64,000 bases of DNA from Pantoea sp. 1.19 (GTDB taxonomy: Bacteria > Pseudomonadota > Gammaproteobacteria > Enterobacterales > Enterobacteriaceae). A program made the translations under genes and the position numbers. Where the stretch lies: positions 1-64,000 of the forward strand of contig NZ_MRBS01000003.1 of NCBI RefSeq assembly GCF_001922585.1. The letters run 5' to 3'. Under the pieces are notes generated by a model. It made no database searches. It was not told the origin of the DNA and saw only the letters and a program-made list of their open reading frames with translations. Positions 16,700 to 24,824 of this stretch are shown here, piece after piece (position 1 is the stretch's first letter; every line of letters starts with the position of its first letter).

Positions 16700-17945
16700 T
16701 GGGAACCTCGTGTGCGCGTTCAGCATCGGCCGGCGGCGCGGCGGACAGGACCAGTTCAACCCGGCGGTTGCGCTGGCGGTTTTCCGCCGTGTCGTTGGGC
16801 AGCAGCGCACCGCTATCGCCGCGGCCCTCGGTCTTCAGCGCGCGTCGCGCGCCCTGACCGTGCTGGCTCAGCAGCGTCGCGACAGCCCGCGCCTGGGCGA
16901 GGGTATATTCATAGCTGGAGGCGAAACGCCCGTCAGCGTGCGCACCGTCATCGGTATAGGCGCTGATAGTCAGAGTGCCGTCGATTGGGCCCATCACCCG
17001 GGCGACGCGCAGCAGCAGGGCACGCCCTTCGGCGGTTAATACGCTGGCGTCGCGACCAAACAGGGTATCGCTCGGTACGATCACGTTGCTGCTAACCGGG
17101 CCGTCATTGACCTGCAGTGCCTGGCGGTGCACCTCTGGCGCCAGCGCGTCGCGCAGCGCGAGCAGCGGCGTGCCGCTACGGCGGTCGGCAATCGGCCGCG
17201 CGCTTTGATAGATTTCGCGTAACACCGGCTCGGCGGCGTTGCCCAGCCGCCAGTTTAGCGCGGTATAGACCAAACCAGCCAGCAGGGCGGTAAGCATAAG
17301 CGCGGCCCACAGCGGCACCGGCGGGCGCCAGAGAGCAGTGTGCGCCGGGGGAACCACCAGGTTGGCCAGCGGCGCCGCGGCAAGCGGACGGTGCGTCGCG
17401 GCGAGCAGCGCGCCAAGCCGCTGCACCGTCGCCTCACGCTCGGCGCGGCCGTTTTCCAGCCCGCGATAGCGGCCTTCGTAGCCCAATAGCAGGCAGTAGT
17501 GCATCACTTCCAGCAGCCAGAGATTTGGCTGCGGCTGTTCTGAGAGGCGGGACAGCAGCTGAAAAAACTTTTCTCCCCCTCCGCTCTCAGTGTGAAAGGT
17601 GACCAGCAGGCCGCTGCCGGACCATACGCCGCGGCTGCCCCAGGGCGTGCGCGATGCGGCCTCATCCAGCACGCTGCACAAGCAGTAGCGGCAACCGATC
17701 AGCATATCGAAAGGCAGTCCGGCCTGTTTGCAGCGGGTTTCAAACAGGCGCACTTCGTCGATCAGCTGCAACCGCAGACCGGCGGGATCGTCATGGGTGG
17801 CCGCCATGCGCAGCTGCACAACCGTGTTCAGCAGCGGCGTGGCCGCCCGCAGCAAAGGGTTATCACCGTTAGCGGTATGGCCGCCCACCGCGCGACGCGC
17901 TGGCACGTTCACGTCCGGCAGGCCCAGCGGAACGCGTCGCCGCAC
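16689..17945 (-). CDS. tssL: T6SS membrane-complex protein TssL with OmpA-like domain; start uncertain
   Basis: Inner-membrane partner of TssM. The cytoplasmic DotU domain shows LPFDMLIGCRYCLCSVLDEA, VTFHTESGGGEKFF and LLEVMHYCLLLGYEGRYRG. One membrane helix, LWAALMLTALLAGLVYTAL (about 215-235), is followed by a periplasmic OmpA/MotB-type peptidoglycan-binding domain (TISAYTDDG, EGRGDSGALLPNDTAENRQRNRRVEL). The start is a problem. The only start-type codon in this frame is GTG 17945, just before LGLPDVNVPARR. The expected ATG at 18031, overlapping the upstream stop, is in a different frame. Either GTG is used or a frameshift has hit the low-complexity N-terminus. Confidence 0.88.
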   Translation of the reverse strand: MRRRVPLGLPDVNVPARRAVGGHTANGDNPLLRAATPLLNTVVQLRMAATHDDPAGLRLQLIDEVRLFETRCKQAGLPFDMLIGCRYCLCSVLDEAASRTPWGSRGVWSGSGLLVTFHTESGGGEKFFQLLSRLSEQPQPNLWLLEVMHYCLLLGYEGRYRGLENGRAEREATVQRLGALLAATHRPLAAAPLANLVVPPAHTALWRPPVPLWAALMLTALLAGLVYTALNWRLGNAAEPVLREIYQSARPIADRRSGTPLLALRDALAPEVHRQALQVNDGPVSSNVIVPSDTLFGRDASVLTAEGRALLLRVARVMGPIDGTLTISAYTDDGAHADGRFASSYEYTLAQARAVATLLSQHGQGARRALKTEGRGDSGALLPNDTAENRQRNRRVELVLSAAPPADAERAHEVPNAD

Positions 17946-18027
17946 TGGCGATGCTGTCGCTGAACGGGGAGGGCAGACCGCGGTCGCCGACGGCCCGCGA
18001 CGTCCGGAGGTAAAGGGCGGGATCGGC

Positions 18028-18519
18028 TCATTCGAGGATCCAGGTGCTGCTGGCGTGACTGCGGCAAGCTTTGCTTTGTCCCCCGACGTCGACGCACTCT
18101 TTTTTCACCGCCCTGCGCGGCCGCGGGCGATCGCTGCGCAGGGTGGCGGCATAGCGATCGCTGGAGACCAGCGCTTTGCGCGGCACGTAGCCGAGCAGCT
18201 GTGACGCACCGGCATCAGCCACTGCGTACCACTGGTTTTCCACCTCGCCCAGCAGCCGGTAGTGGGCGCCATTCTCCAGCTGCTGCACCACGCTGCCGCC
18301 AAAATCGGGCCGGGACATGACCGAGGCGGTATAGAGGGCGCGATAGTCACCGTTCACCGGCGTAAACTGCGCCGGCGGCTGAATGGCATAGCGGTGCAGC
18401 AGTGTCACACCGTCCACCTCGCTGGTGATGAGCGTGTCATCCGTCGGCGGCGGCGGGGCGGTTTTACAGCTCGCCAGAGCCAGAATTGAGACAAGAATGC
18501 ACGCGGCGCGAATTTTCAC
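18028..18519 (-). CDS. SH3-type lipoprotein heading the T6SS block
   Basis: A 163-residue protein with a lipoprotein signal (VKIRAACILVSILALASCKT, lipobox LASC) and so probably membrane-anchored in the periplasm. A bacterial SH3-like fold is suggested by ASVMSRPDFGGSVVQQLENG, YRLLGEVENQWYAVAD and LLGYVPRKALVS. The C-terminus has two cysteines (ECVDVGGQSKACRSH). GTG 18519 is chosen for its GAGG site; an ATG at 18537 is possible. It occupies the place where the lipoprotein TssJ often sits, but I do not see TssJ features. Its role, perhaps cell-wall binding next to TssL, is inferred. Confidence 0.7.
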   Translation of the reverse strand: MKIRAACILVSILALASCKTAPPPPTDDTLITSEVDGVTLLHRYAIQPPAQFTPVNGDYRALYTASVMSRPDFGGSVVQQLENGAHYRLLGEVENQWYAVADAGASQLLGYVPRKALVSSDRYAATLRSDRPRPRRAVKKECVDVGGQSKACRSHASSTWILE

Positions 18520-18848
18520 AATGATCCTCGGGAACATTAACTGTTTTATTTACCGATCATACTTAACAAAATTAAGACGGAACGGGACGCAGGCGATAAA
18601 TAACGGGTGCCAGGACTGGCTAAAATTGCTTCAAATTACATGAAGATAATACCGGCGTTTAGTCTACCTGACCGCTTTGGGAATTCAAACAATTGCGCAA
18701 CGGGGCAAGTTATGATCCGGCCCTGCCGCCGCCGTTACATCGGGGAAAGAGGCGCAAAAAAGCTTACAATTTAACGGGAAAGCGCGGTTCACCGCCGCGC
18801 GTGCCCAGAGCTAACAGTGTGAAATTTAAGAATTTCCGCGTCGCGTCG
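18520..18848. other. Intergenic region upstream of the T6SS block and downstream of the lysR gene
   Basis: About 330 bases. The part next to the T6SS lipoprotein gene is AT-rich and should hold the promoter for the leftward block, but I see no convincing -35/-10 pair. The lysR-proximal part is GC-rich without a clear terminator. No gene is supported. Confidence 0.4.
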
Positions 18849-19748
18849 TTATGCGTCTGGCCAGCGGCTTTCGGCGCTCAGCGTTTGCGCCAGCGCGGCG
18901 GCGGCCTGCGATAAACGATGTTGTTTATGCTGCAGCAGGCCTACCCGACGCTCAATGGCAGGGTGGGTGAGCGGCCGGCAGACCGCGCCCAGTTCACGCA
19001 TCTGCTGCACGCACAGTGCCGGTACCGCGCTGACGCCCAGCCCGCAGGCCACCATTTTTCCCACCGTCACCAGCTGATGACTTTCAAAGGCCACGTCGAG
19101 GCGTTTCCCGTCCCGCGCCAGCGCCTGTTCTAACAGCAGGCGCACCGCCGAGGGGCGCTGCAGGGTGATGAAATCCCACTGCAGCAGCTCGCGCCAGCTA
19201 ATGTACTCGCGCGAGGCCAGCGCGCTGTCAGCGGCGACAATCGCCACAAAGCGGTCGCTGCCCAGCGGGGTAAAATGCAGCGAATTCGCCGGCTCCGGTT
19301 CAAAGGCAATGCCCAGCTCGACGCGTCCCTCCTGCACCATCTCCACGACCTGTTCGTTTATCACATCGTGCACCGCGACGTTGATGCCCGGATAGCGCTG
19401 GCGAAACGCCTTTAGCACCGCCGGCAGCTGATTTCCGGCAAACGACGGCATCGCCGCCACGGACACTTTGCCCAGCTGCAGGGTGAAGCGCAGGTGCATT
19501 GCCTCTTCGACGTTGTCCCAGTCGGCCAGCAGCCGCCGCGCCAGTGGAAAAAAGGCTTCTCCCTCGGGCGTCAGAGTGACGTGGCGCGTGGTGCGCAGCA
19601 GCAGTGCGCCGCCCAGCGCGTCCTCGAGCGCGCGGATGGCAAGGCTGAGCGCCGGCTGGGAAATATTCAGGCGTTCGCTGGCCAGGGCAAAGTTCAGAGT
19701 GTGAGCTACCGCTAAAAACGCGCGTAACTGCTTGATACTCATTTTCAT
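18849..19748 (-). CDS. LysR-family regulator of the ketone-body operon
   Basis: A 299-residue LysR regulator. The N-terminal helix-turn-helix is KQLRAFLAVAHTLNFALASE followed by RLNISQPALSLAIRALEDAL and LRTTRHVTLTPEG. The rest is the type 2 periplasmic-binding-fold effector domain (KVSVAAMPSFAGNQLP, ELGIAFEPEP, GLGVSAVPALCV). It is divergent from scoA, and a 7-bp inverted repeat in the gap is a likely binding site. It probably activates the operon in response to a short-chain acid or its CoA ester; the inducer is unknown. The start at 19748 (MKMSIKQ) is chosen because upstream codons are AT-rich and not family-like. Confidence 0.9.
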   Translation of the reverse strand: MKMSIKQLRAFLAVAHTLNFALASERLNISQPALSLAIRALEDALGGALLLRTTRHVTLTPEGEAFFPLARRLLADWDNVEEAMHLRFTLQLGKVSVAAMPSFAGNQLPAVLKAFRQRYPGINVAVHDVINEQVVEMVQEGRVELGIAFEPEPANSLHFTPLGSDRFVAIVAADSALASREYISWRELLQWDFITLQRPSAVRLLLEQALARDGKRLDVAFESHQLVTVGKMVACGLGVSAVPALCVQQMRELGAVCRPLTHPAIERRVGLLQHKQHRLSQAAAALAQTLSAESRWPDA

Positions 19749-19811
19749 CGCTGTTCTTTTTAACCTGATTGAAAACAATAGGTAACATTTAATTAATAAG
19801 TAAATTAAATC

Positions 19812-19833
19812 AATTTTGCATAAAAACAAAATT
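19812..19833. promoter_or_regulatory. Candidate LysR-regulator operator
   Basis: AATTTTG (19812-19818) and CAAAATT (19827-19833) are exact inverted copies with an 8-base spacer, in the AT-rich gap between lysR and scoA. They contain the T-N11-A pattern typical of LysR sites. The repeat lies about 70 bases upstream of the scoA start. Confidence 0.5.
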
Positions 19834-19904
19834 AACAAATCATTTTTGTGACGCGACTATGCCGACAACGCGCCCTGCGGGGCGACAGCAATAGCGGAGG
19901 CGGT

Positions 19905-20624
19905 ATGGCAGGGCTGGATAAACGCGTGGCCAGTTATCAACAGGCGCTTGAGGGGTTACAGGACAATATGACGGTGCTGGCCGGCGGTTTTGGCCTGTGC
20001 GGTATCCCGGAAAATTTGATCGCTGAAATTCGCCGACGCGGTACGCGCGGTCTGACGGTGGTCTCCAACAACTGTGGGGTGGATGGCTTCGGTCTCGGTG
20101 TGCTGTTGGAAAATCGGCAGATCCGCAAGATGGTCGCGTCTTATGTCGGTGAGAATGCGCTGTTTGAACAGCAGATGCTCAGCGGAGAGCTGGAGGTCGA
20201 GTTAACGCCGCAGGGCACGCTGGCTGAAAAGGTACGCGCCGGCGGCGCCGGTATTCCGGCGTTTTTTACCGCTACCGGCTACGGTACCCCGGTGGCCGAG
20301 GGCAAAGACGTACGCGAGTTTGACGGTCGGCACTGTATCCTTGAGCCGGCTATTCGCGGCGATTTTGCCCTCGTTAAGGGCTGGAAAGCCGACTGGTTTG
20401 GCAATGTGATTTACCGCCATACGGCGCAGAATTTTAATCCGCTGATGGCCACCGCCGGCAAGATTACCGTGGTAGAGGTGGAAGAGATCGTCCCGCCCGG
20501 TACGCTGGATCCCGCCGCTATTCACACGCCCGGTATCTACGTTGATCGTCTGATCCAGGGCGAGTTTGAGAAGCGGATCGAAAAGCGCACCCTGCGTGCA
20601 GGAGGCGATCATGCTAACCCGTGA
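19905..20624 (+). CDS. scoA: Succinyl-CoA:3-ketoacid CoA-transferase, subunit A
   Basis: Subunit A of SCOT, which activates acetoacetate with CoA from succinyl-CoA. The product has 239 residues. Family features are [16 protein letters not shown] (about 23-38), [38 protein letters not shown] and [20 protein letters not shown]. It resembles the SCOT A subunit more than E. coli AtoD. ATG 19905 is preceded by GGAGG five bases away; the ORF opens earlier at 19848 without support. Its end overlaps scoB by 14 bases. It is first in the operon scoA-scoB-thiolase-permease-bdhA. Confidence 0.93.
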   Translation: MAGLDKRVASYQQALEGLQDNMTVLAGGFGLCGIPENLIAEIRRRGTRGLTVVSNNCGVDGFGLGVLLENRQIRKMVASYVGENALFEQQMLSGELEVELTPQGTLAEKVRAGGAGIPAFFTATGYGTPVAEGKDVREFDGRHCILEPAIRGDFALVKGWKADWFGNVIYRHTAQNFNPLMATAGKITVVEVEEIVPPGTLDPAAIHTPGIYVDRLIQGEFEKRIEKRTLRAGGDHANP

Positions 20625-21285
20625 GCAGATGGCGCAGCGCGTGGCTCAGGAGCTGCGCGACGGCGATTACGTCAATCTGGGTATTGGGATGCCGACGTGG
20701 GTGGCCAACTACGTACCGACCGATATCGATGTGATGCTGCAATCCGAAAACGGGCTGCTTGGCATGGGCGCATTTCCCGATATCGGGCAGCTGGACGCCG
20801 ACATGATTAACGCCGGAAAGCAGACGGTCACCGCGCGCGCCGGCGCCGCCATTTTCGACTCCGCGCAGTCGTTCGCGATGATCCGCGGTGGCCATGTGGA
20901 CATGACCGTACTGGGGGCGCTGGAGGTGGATGTCAGCGGCAATATCGCCTCGTGGATGATCCCCGGTAAGAGAGTGAAAGGCATGGGCGGAGCGATGGAT
21001 CTGGTGGCCGGCGCCGGAAACATCATCGTGATGATGACCCACGCATCGAAAGGGGGGGAGTCGAAGCTGCTACCGGCCTGTCGCCTGCCGCTGACCGGGG
21101 TGGGCTGTATTCGCCAAGTGATCACCGAACTGGCCTGGCTGGAAATTGCCGACGGCGCGTTTATTTTGCGTGAGCGCGCGCCGGGCGTCAGCGTGGCGGA
21201 GATTCAGGCGAAAACGGCCGGGAGGCTGGTTATCCCGGACGACGTACGTGAGATGTCCTTTTTTCCCACGGCGGGAGGTGAATGA
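20611..21285 (+). CDS. scoB: Succinyl-CoA:3-ketoacid CoA-transferase, subunit B
   Basis: A 224-residue catalytic subunit of SCOT. The active-site glutamate lies in [11 protein letters not shown] (about 46-56), and the family shows [33 protein letters not shown] and [20 protein letters not shown]. It forms a heterodimer with the upstream subunit and makes acetoacetyl-CoA. ATG 20611 has AGGAGGCG upstream. Its stop overlaps the thiolase start, so translation of the pair is probably coupled. Confidence 0.95.
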   Translation: MLTREQMAQRVAQELRDGDYVNLGIGMPTWVANYVPTDIDVMLQSENGLLGMGAFPDIGQLDADMINAGKQTVTARAGAAIFDSAQSFAMIRGGHVDMTVLGALEVDVSGNIASWMIPGKRVKGMGGAMDLVAGAGNIIVMMTHASKGGESKLLPACRLPLTGVGCIRQVITELAWLEIADGAFILRERAPGVSVAEIQAKTAGRLVIPDDVREMSFFPTAGGE

Positions 21286-22496
21286 TGCAAGACGTCGTGA
21301 TTGTGGCGGCAACGCGAACGCCGATCGGACGCTTTCAGGGCGCGCTGGCCTCGCTCAGTGCGGTAGCGCTGGGTGAGACGGTAATTGCTGGCCTGCTGCA
21401 GCAGAGCGGTATCGATCCGGCGTCGGTTGATGACGTGCTGATGGGGCAGGTTCTGACCGCCGGCTGCGGGCAAAATCCGGCGCGGCAGGCGGCGCGGCGG
21501 GGCGGCTTGCCGGACAGCGTGCCGGCCAGCACTCTGAATATGGTGTGTGGCTCTGGCCTGCGGGCGGTCCAGCTGGCGGCGCAGGCGATTGCCTGCGGCA
21601 GTGCTGATATCGTGATTGCCGGCGGTCAGGAGAGCATGAGTCACGCGCCTTATCTGCTGCCGGAGATGCGCGGTGGTCGCAAGCTGGGGCACGGCCAGCT
21701 GCTGGACAGCGTGCTGCATGATGGCCTGTGGGATGCGTTTTACGACTGCGCGATGGGCGTCACCGCGGAGAATGTGGCGACGCGCTTTCAAATCGATCGC
21801 GCCAGCCAGGATGCGTTTGCGCTGGCGTCGCAGCAGAAGGCTGCCGCGGCGCGCCAGGCCGGTGACTTTGTCGCCGAAATCACCCCCGTCGCGGTAGCGC
21901 AAAAGGGGGATGCTCCGCGTTGGATCCGTGAGGATGAACAGCCGCGGGCGGAGACCACGCTGGCCCAGCTTGGTCGCCTGCGCCCGGCGTTTCTGCCCGA
22001 CGGCACGGTCACCGCCGGCAATGCCTCCAGCCTGAATGACGGCGCGGCGGCGGTGCTGCTGATGTCGGCACAGCGGGCGCAGGCACTGGGGATGACGGTG
22101 CTGGCGCGCCTCTGCGGCAGCGGTATCAGCGGTGTGGATCCGGCCTTCATGGGCATCGGCCCGGTCGAAGCCAGTCGGCGCTGCCTGCGCCAGGCGGGCT
22201 GGCAGCTGCAGGACGTGGAGGTGATTGAAGCAAACGAAGCGTTCGCCGCACAGGCGCTGGCGGTGGGGGCCGCGCTGGGCTGGGATCCCTCGCGGGTCAA
22301 TCTGCGCGGCGGTGCGATTGCGCTGGGGCACCCGATCGGCGCTTCCGGCTGCCGTATCCTGGTGACCCTGTTACACATCATGCAGCAGCGCGCCCTGACG
22401 CGCGGGCTGGCTACCCTGTGCGTCGGCGGTGGCCAGGGCGTGGCGCTGGCGATCGAGCGCCCGGGCACCGCGCCAGTGTCGGAGGCAACACCATGA
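21282..22496 (+). CDS. atoB: Acetyl-CoA C-acetyltransferase (thiolase II)
   Basis: A 404-residue thiolase that splits acetoacetyl-CoA to two acetyl-CoA in this pathway. The acyl-accepting cysteine is in NMVCGSGLRA (about 89); the second-half motifs are EANEAFAAQALAV, GGAIALGHPIGASGCR and the catalytic Cys of LCVGGGQGVAL. Length fits the biosynthetic/degradative thiolase II type (about 390-400). Two adjacent ATGs (21282, 21285) could start it. The last codons overlap the permease start as ATGA. A very long antisense ORF over this gene is an artefact of codon bias. Confidence 0.95.
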   Translation: MMQDVVIVAATRTPIGRFQGALASLSAVALGETVIAGLLQQSGIDPASVDDVLMGQVLTAGCGQNPARQAARRGGLPDSVPASTLNMVCGSGLRAVQLAAQAIACGSADIVIAGGQESMSHAPYLLPEMRGGRKLGHGQLLDSVLHDGLWDAFYDCAMGVTAENVATRFQIDRASQDAFALASQQKAAAARQAGDFVAEITPVAVAQKGDAPRWIREDEQPRAETTLAQLGRLRPAFLPDGTVTAGNASSLNDGAAAVLLMSAQRAQALGMTVLARLCGSGISGVDPAFMGIGPVEASRRCLRQAGWQLQDVEVIEANEAFAAQALAVGAALGWDPSRVNLRGGAIALGHPIGASGCRILVTLLHIMQQRALTRGLATLCVGGGQGVALAIERPGTAPVSEATP

Positions 22497-23884
22497 GCGT
22501 CACTATTGCCCTGGCGGCGCTGGCGCTGCTGATGATCGCCGCGTATCGCGGTTACAGCGTGATTCTGTTTGCGCCTATCGCCGCGCTGATGGCGGTACTG
22601 CTGACCGATCCCAGCGCCGTAGCGCCGGTGTTCAGCGGTCTGTTTATGGAAAAAATGGTGGGCTTCGTGAAGCTCTACTTCCCGGTGTTCCTGCTCGGGG
22701 CGATTTTCGGCAAGCTGATTGAGCTGTCGGGCTTTTCGCGCGCCATCGTCAGCGCCGCTATCCGGCTGCTTGGCCAGCGCCACGCCATTCCGGTGATTGT
22801 ACTGGTCTGCGCGCTGCTGACCTACGGCGGCGTCTCGCTGTTCGTGGTAGCGTTTGCGGTCTACCCCTTTGCCGCCGAGCTGTTTCGCCAAAGCGATATT
22901 CCCAAGCGATTGATTCCGGCCACGGTGGCGCTCGGCGCCTTCTCTTTTACCATGGATGCGCTGCCCGGTACGCCGCAAATTCAGAACATCATTCCCGGCA
23001 GCTTTTTTGGCACGAACGGCTGGGCGGCGCCGTGGCTGGGACTGATTGGCTCGCTGTTTATCGTGATTATTGGCTTGAGCTGGCTGGAGCGCCAGCGCCG
23101 CCGGGCGCAGGTGCGCGGTGAGGGCTACGGCAGCGCGTTGAAAAATGAGCCGGAGACGGCCGAAGATATCGCGCTGCCGCATCCGCTGATAGCCATTCTG
23201 CCGCTGCTGTTAGTGGGCGTGTTAAACCTGCTGTTTACCCATTGGATCCCGCAGTGGTACGGCGCGGAGCACACCACCAGCCTGCCGGGCAGCCGCGCGC
23301 CGATCGTTACCGACGTGGTAAAAAGCACCGCCATCTGGGCAGTACAGGCGGCGCTGCTCAGCGGTATCCTAACGGTGCTGCTGTTCGGCTGGCGCAATAT
23401 TCGCGGCCGGCTGGCCGAGGGCAGCCGCACGGCGGTTGGCGGTGCGCTGCTGGCGGCGATGAATACTGCGTCGGAATACGGTTTTGGCGCGGTGATTGCC
23501 GCGCTGCCGGGGTTTATGGTGCTGTCCAACGCGCTGCAGGCGATCCCCAACCCGCTGATTAACGAAGCGCTGAGCATTACCGTGCTGGCCGGGATCACCG
23601 GCTCGGCTTCCGGCGGGATGAGCATCGCGCTGGCGGCGATGGCTAACGAATTTATTGCCGCGGCGAACGCCGCCGGCATTCCGATGGCAGTGCTGCACCG
23701 CGTGGCGTCGATGGCCAGCGGCGGGATGGACACGCTGCCGCACAACGGCGCGGTCATTACTTTGCTGGCCATTACCGGCCTGAGCCATAAACAGGCTTAT
23801 GGCGGCATTTTTGCCATCACTATCATCAAAAGTCTGGCAGTGCTGTTTGTGATTGGGGTGTTCTACCTCACCGGCATTGTCTGA
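22493..23884 (+). CDS. GntP-family permease of the ketone-body operon
   Basis: A 463-residue polytopic inner-membrane protein of the GntP (gluconate:H+ symporter) family with about 12 helices. Features are AYRGYSVILFAPIAALMAVL, the GAIFGKLIELSGFSRAIVS stretch, TYGGVSLFVVAFAVYPFA, and the C-terminal GITGSASGGMSIALAAM and MDTLPHNGAVITLL. Members next to SCOT and 3-hydroxybutyrate dehydrogenase genes are thought to import acetoacetate, 3-hydroxybutyrate or short fatty acids; that substrate is inferred from the operon. The start overlaps the thiolase stop (ATGA). Confidence 0.9.
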   Translation: MSVTIALAALALLMIAAYRGYSVILFAPIAALMAVLLTDPSAVAPVFSGLFMEKMVGFVKLYFPVFLLGAIFGKLIELSGFSRAIVSAAIRLLGQRHAIPVIVLVCALLTYGGVSLFVVAFAVYPFAAELFRQSDIPKRLIPATVALGAFSFTMDALPGTPQIQNIIPGSFFGTNGWAAPWLGLIGSLFIVIIGLSWLERQRRRAQVRGEGYGSALKNEPETAEDIALPHPLIAILPLLLVGVLNLLFTHWIPQWYGAEHTTSLPGSRAPIVTDVVKSTAIWAVQAALLSGILTVLLFGWRNIRGRLAEGSRTAVGGALLAAMNTASEYGFGAVIAALPGFMVLSNALQAIPNPLINEALSITVLAGITGSASGGMSIALAAMANEFIAAANAAGIPMAVLHRVASMASGGMDTLPHNGAVITLLAITGLSHKQAYGGIFAITIIKSLAVLFVIGVFYLTGIV

Positions 23885-23898
23885 ATCAGGAGACGCTT

Positions 23899-24669
23899 AT
23901 GCAACTGCATGGAAAAACCGCGCTGATCACCGGATCGACCAGCGGAATCGGCCTCGGTATTGCTCATACTCTGGCCGCCGCCGGAGCCAATATTATTCTT
24001 AACGGCTTTGGCGAAGTGGCGCAGGCGAAGCAGGCGCTGGCGCCGCACGGCGTGCGCGTACTGTATCACGATGCCGATATGGCCGATGCTGAACAGATTG
24101 CCGCCATGATGGCCTGGGCCGGAGCGGAGGCGGGCGGTGTTGATATTCTGATTAATAATGCCGGTATACAGCATACCGCGCCGGTGGCCGCGTTTCCGGT
24201 AGCCAGCTGGGACGCCATTATCGCCGTTAATCTCTCCTCGGTGTTTCACACCAGCCGGTTGGCGCTGCCGATGATGCAGGCGCGCGGCTGGGGGCGGATA
24301 ATCAATATCGCTTCGGTGCACGGACTGGTCGCCTCGAAGGAGAAGGCTGCCTACGTAGCCGCCAAGCACGGCGTCGTGGGGCTGACCAAAGTGCTGGCGT
24401 TGGAAACGGCGCACGCCGCCATCACCTGTAATGCCATTTGTCCCGGCTGGGTACTGACCCCGCTGGTGCAGCGGCAAATTGATCAACGCATTGCCGCCGG
24501 GGCCAGCCCGGAGGCGGCCAGCGCCGCGCTGCTGGCGGAGAAGCAGCCGTCGCAGCAGTTTGTCACCCCGCAGCAGCTGGGCGAACTGGCGCTGTTTTTA
24601 TGCAGTGAGGGCGCCGCACAGGTGCGCGGCGCGGCGTGGAATATGGATGGAGGCTGGCTGGCGCAGTGA
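23899..24669 (+). CDS. bdhA: 3-hydroxybutyrate dehydrogenase (SDR family)
   Basis: A 256-residue NAD-dependent short-chain dehydrogenase that interconverts D-3-hydroxybutyrate and acetoacetate. It has the cofactor motif TGSTSGIGLGIA (12-23), NNAG (about 92-95), catalytic Ser in NIASVHGLVAS, and Tyr/Lys in AAYVAAKHGVVGL. The C-terminal MDGGWLAQ and the insert EKQPSQQFVTPQQLGELALF are typical of bacterial BDH. It starts after CAGGAGACGCTT, 14 bases past the permease, and is followed by a strong terminator, so it ends the operon. Confidence 0.94.
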   Translation: MQLHGKTALITGSTSGIGLGIAHTLAAAGANIILNGFGEVAQAKQALAPHGVRVLYHDADMADAEQIAAMMAWAGAEAGGVDILINNAGIQHTAPVAAFPVASWDAIIAVNLSSVFHTSRLALPMMQARGWGRIINIASVHGLVASKEKAAYVAAKHGVVGLTKVLALETAHAAITCNAICPGWVLTPLVQRQIDQRIAAGASPEAASAALLAEKQPSQQFVTPQQLGELALFLCSEGAAQVRGAAWNMDGGWLAQ

Positions 24670-24738
24670 TCGCCCCGGCTGGGCGAAACGTGCTCTGGCC
24701 ATGTTGTCCCGGAAAATTCCGATTATACTGCTACCCGA

Positions 24739-24769
24739 CGCCGCGATCGGCCGATCGCGGCGCTTTTTT
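24739..24769 (+). terminator. Terminator of the ketone-body operon
   Basis: A near-perfect palindrome with a 12-bp potential stem (CGCCGCGATCGG / CCGATCGCGGCG) followed by six T residues, 70 bases after bdhA. Confidence 0.88.
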
Positions 24770-24824
24770 ATGACCGGGTGCGCCCGCGCGCTGCCCGCCA
24801 CCGATGAAAAAGACAGGGTCAGTC

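Noticed and set aside
18028-18519. Calling the lipoprotein gene tssJ
   Set aside because: Only the lipobox and position fit; the visible sequence looks SH3-like and not like TssJ.
21788-23182. 464-codon minus-strand ORF over the thiolase and permease genes
   Set aside because: Its translation is low in complexity and rich in Arg/Gln/His, typical of the antisense of GC-rich coding DNA. The plus strand has clear thiolase and GntP motifs.
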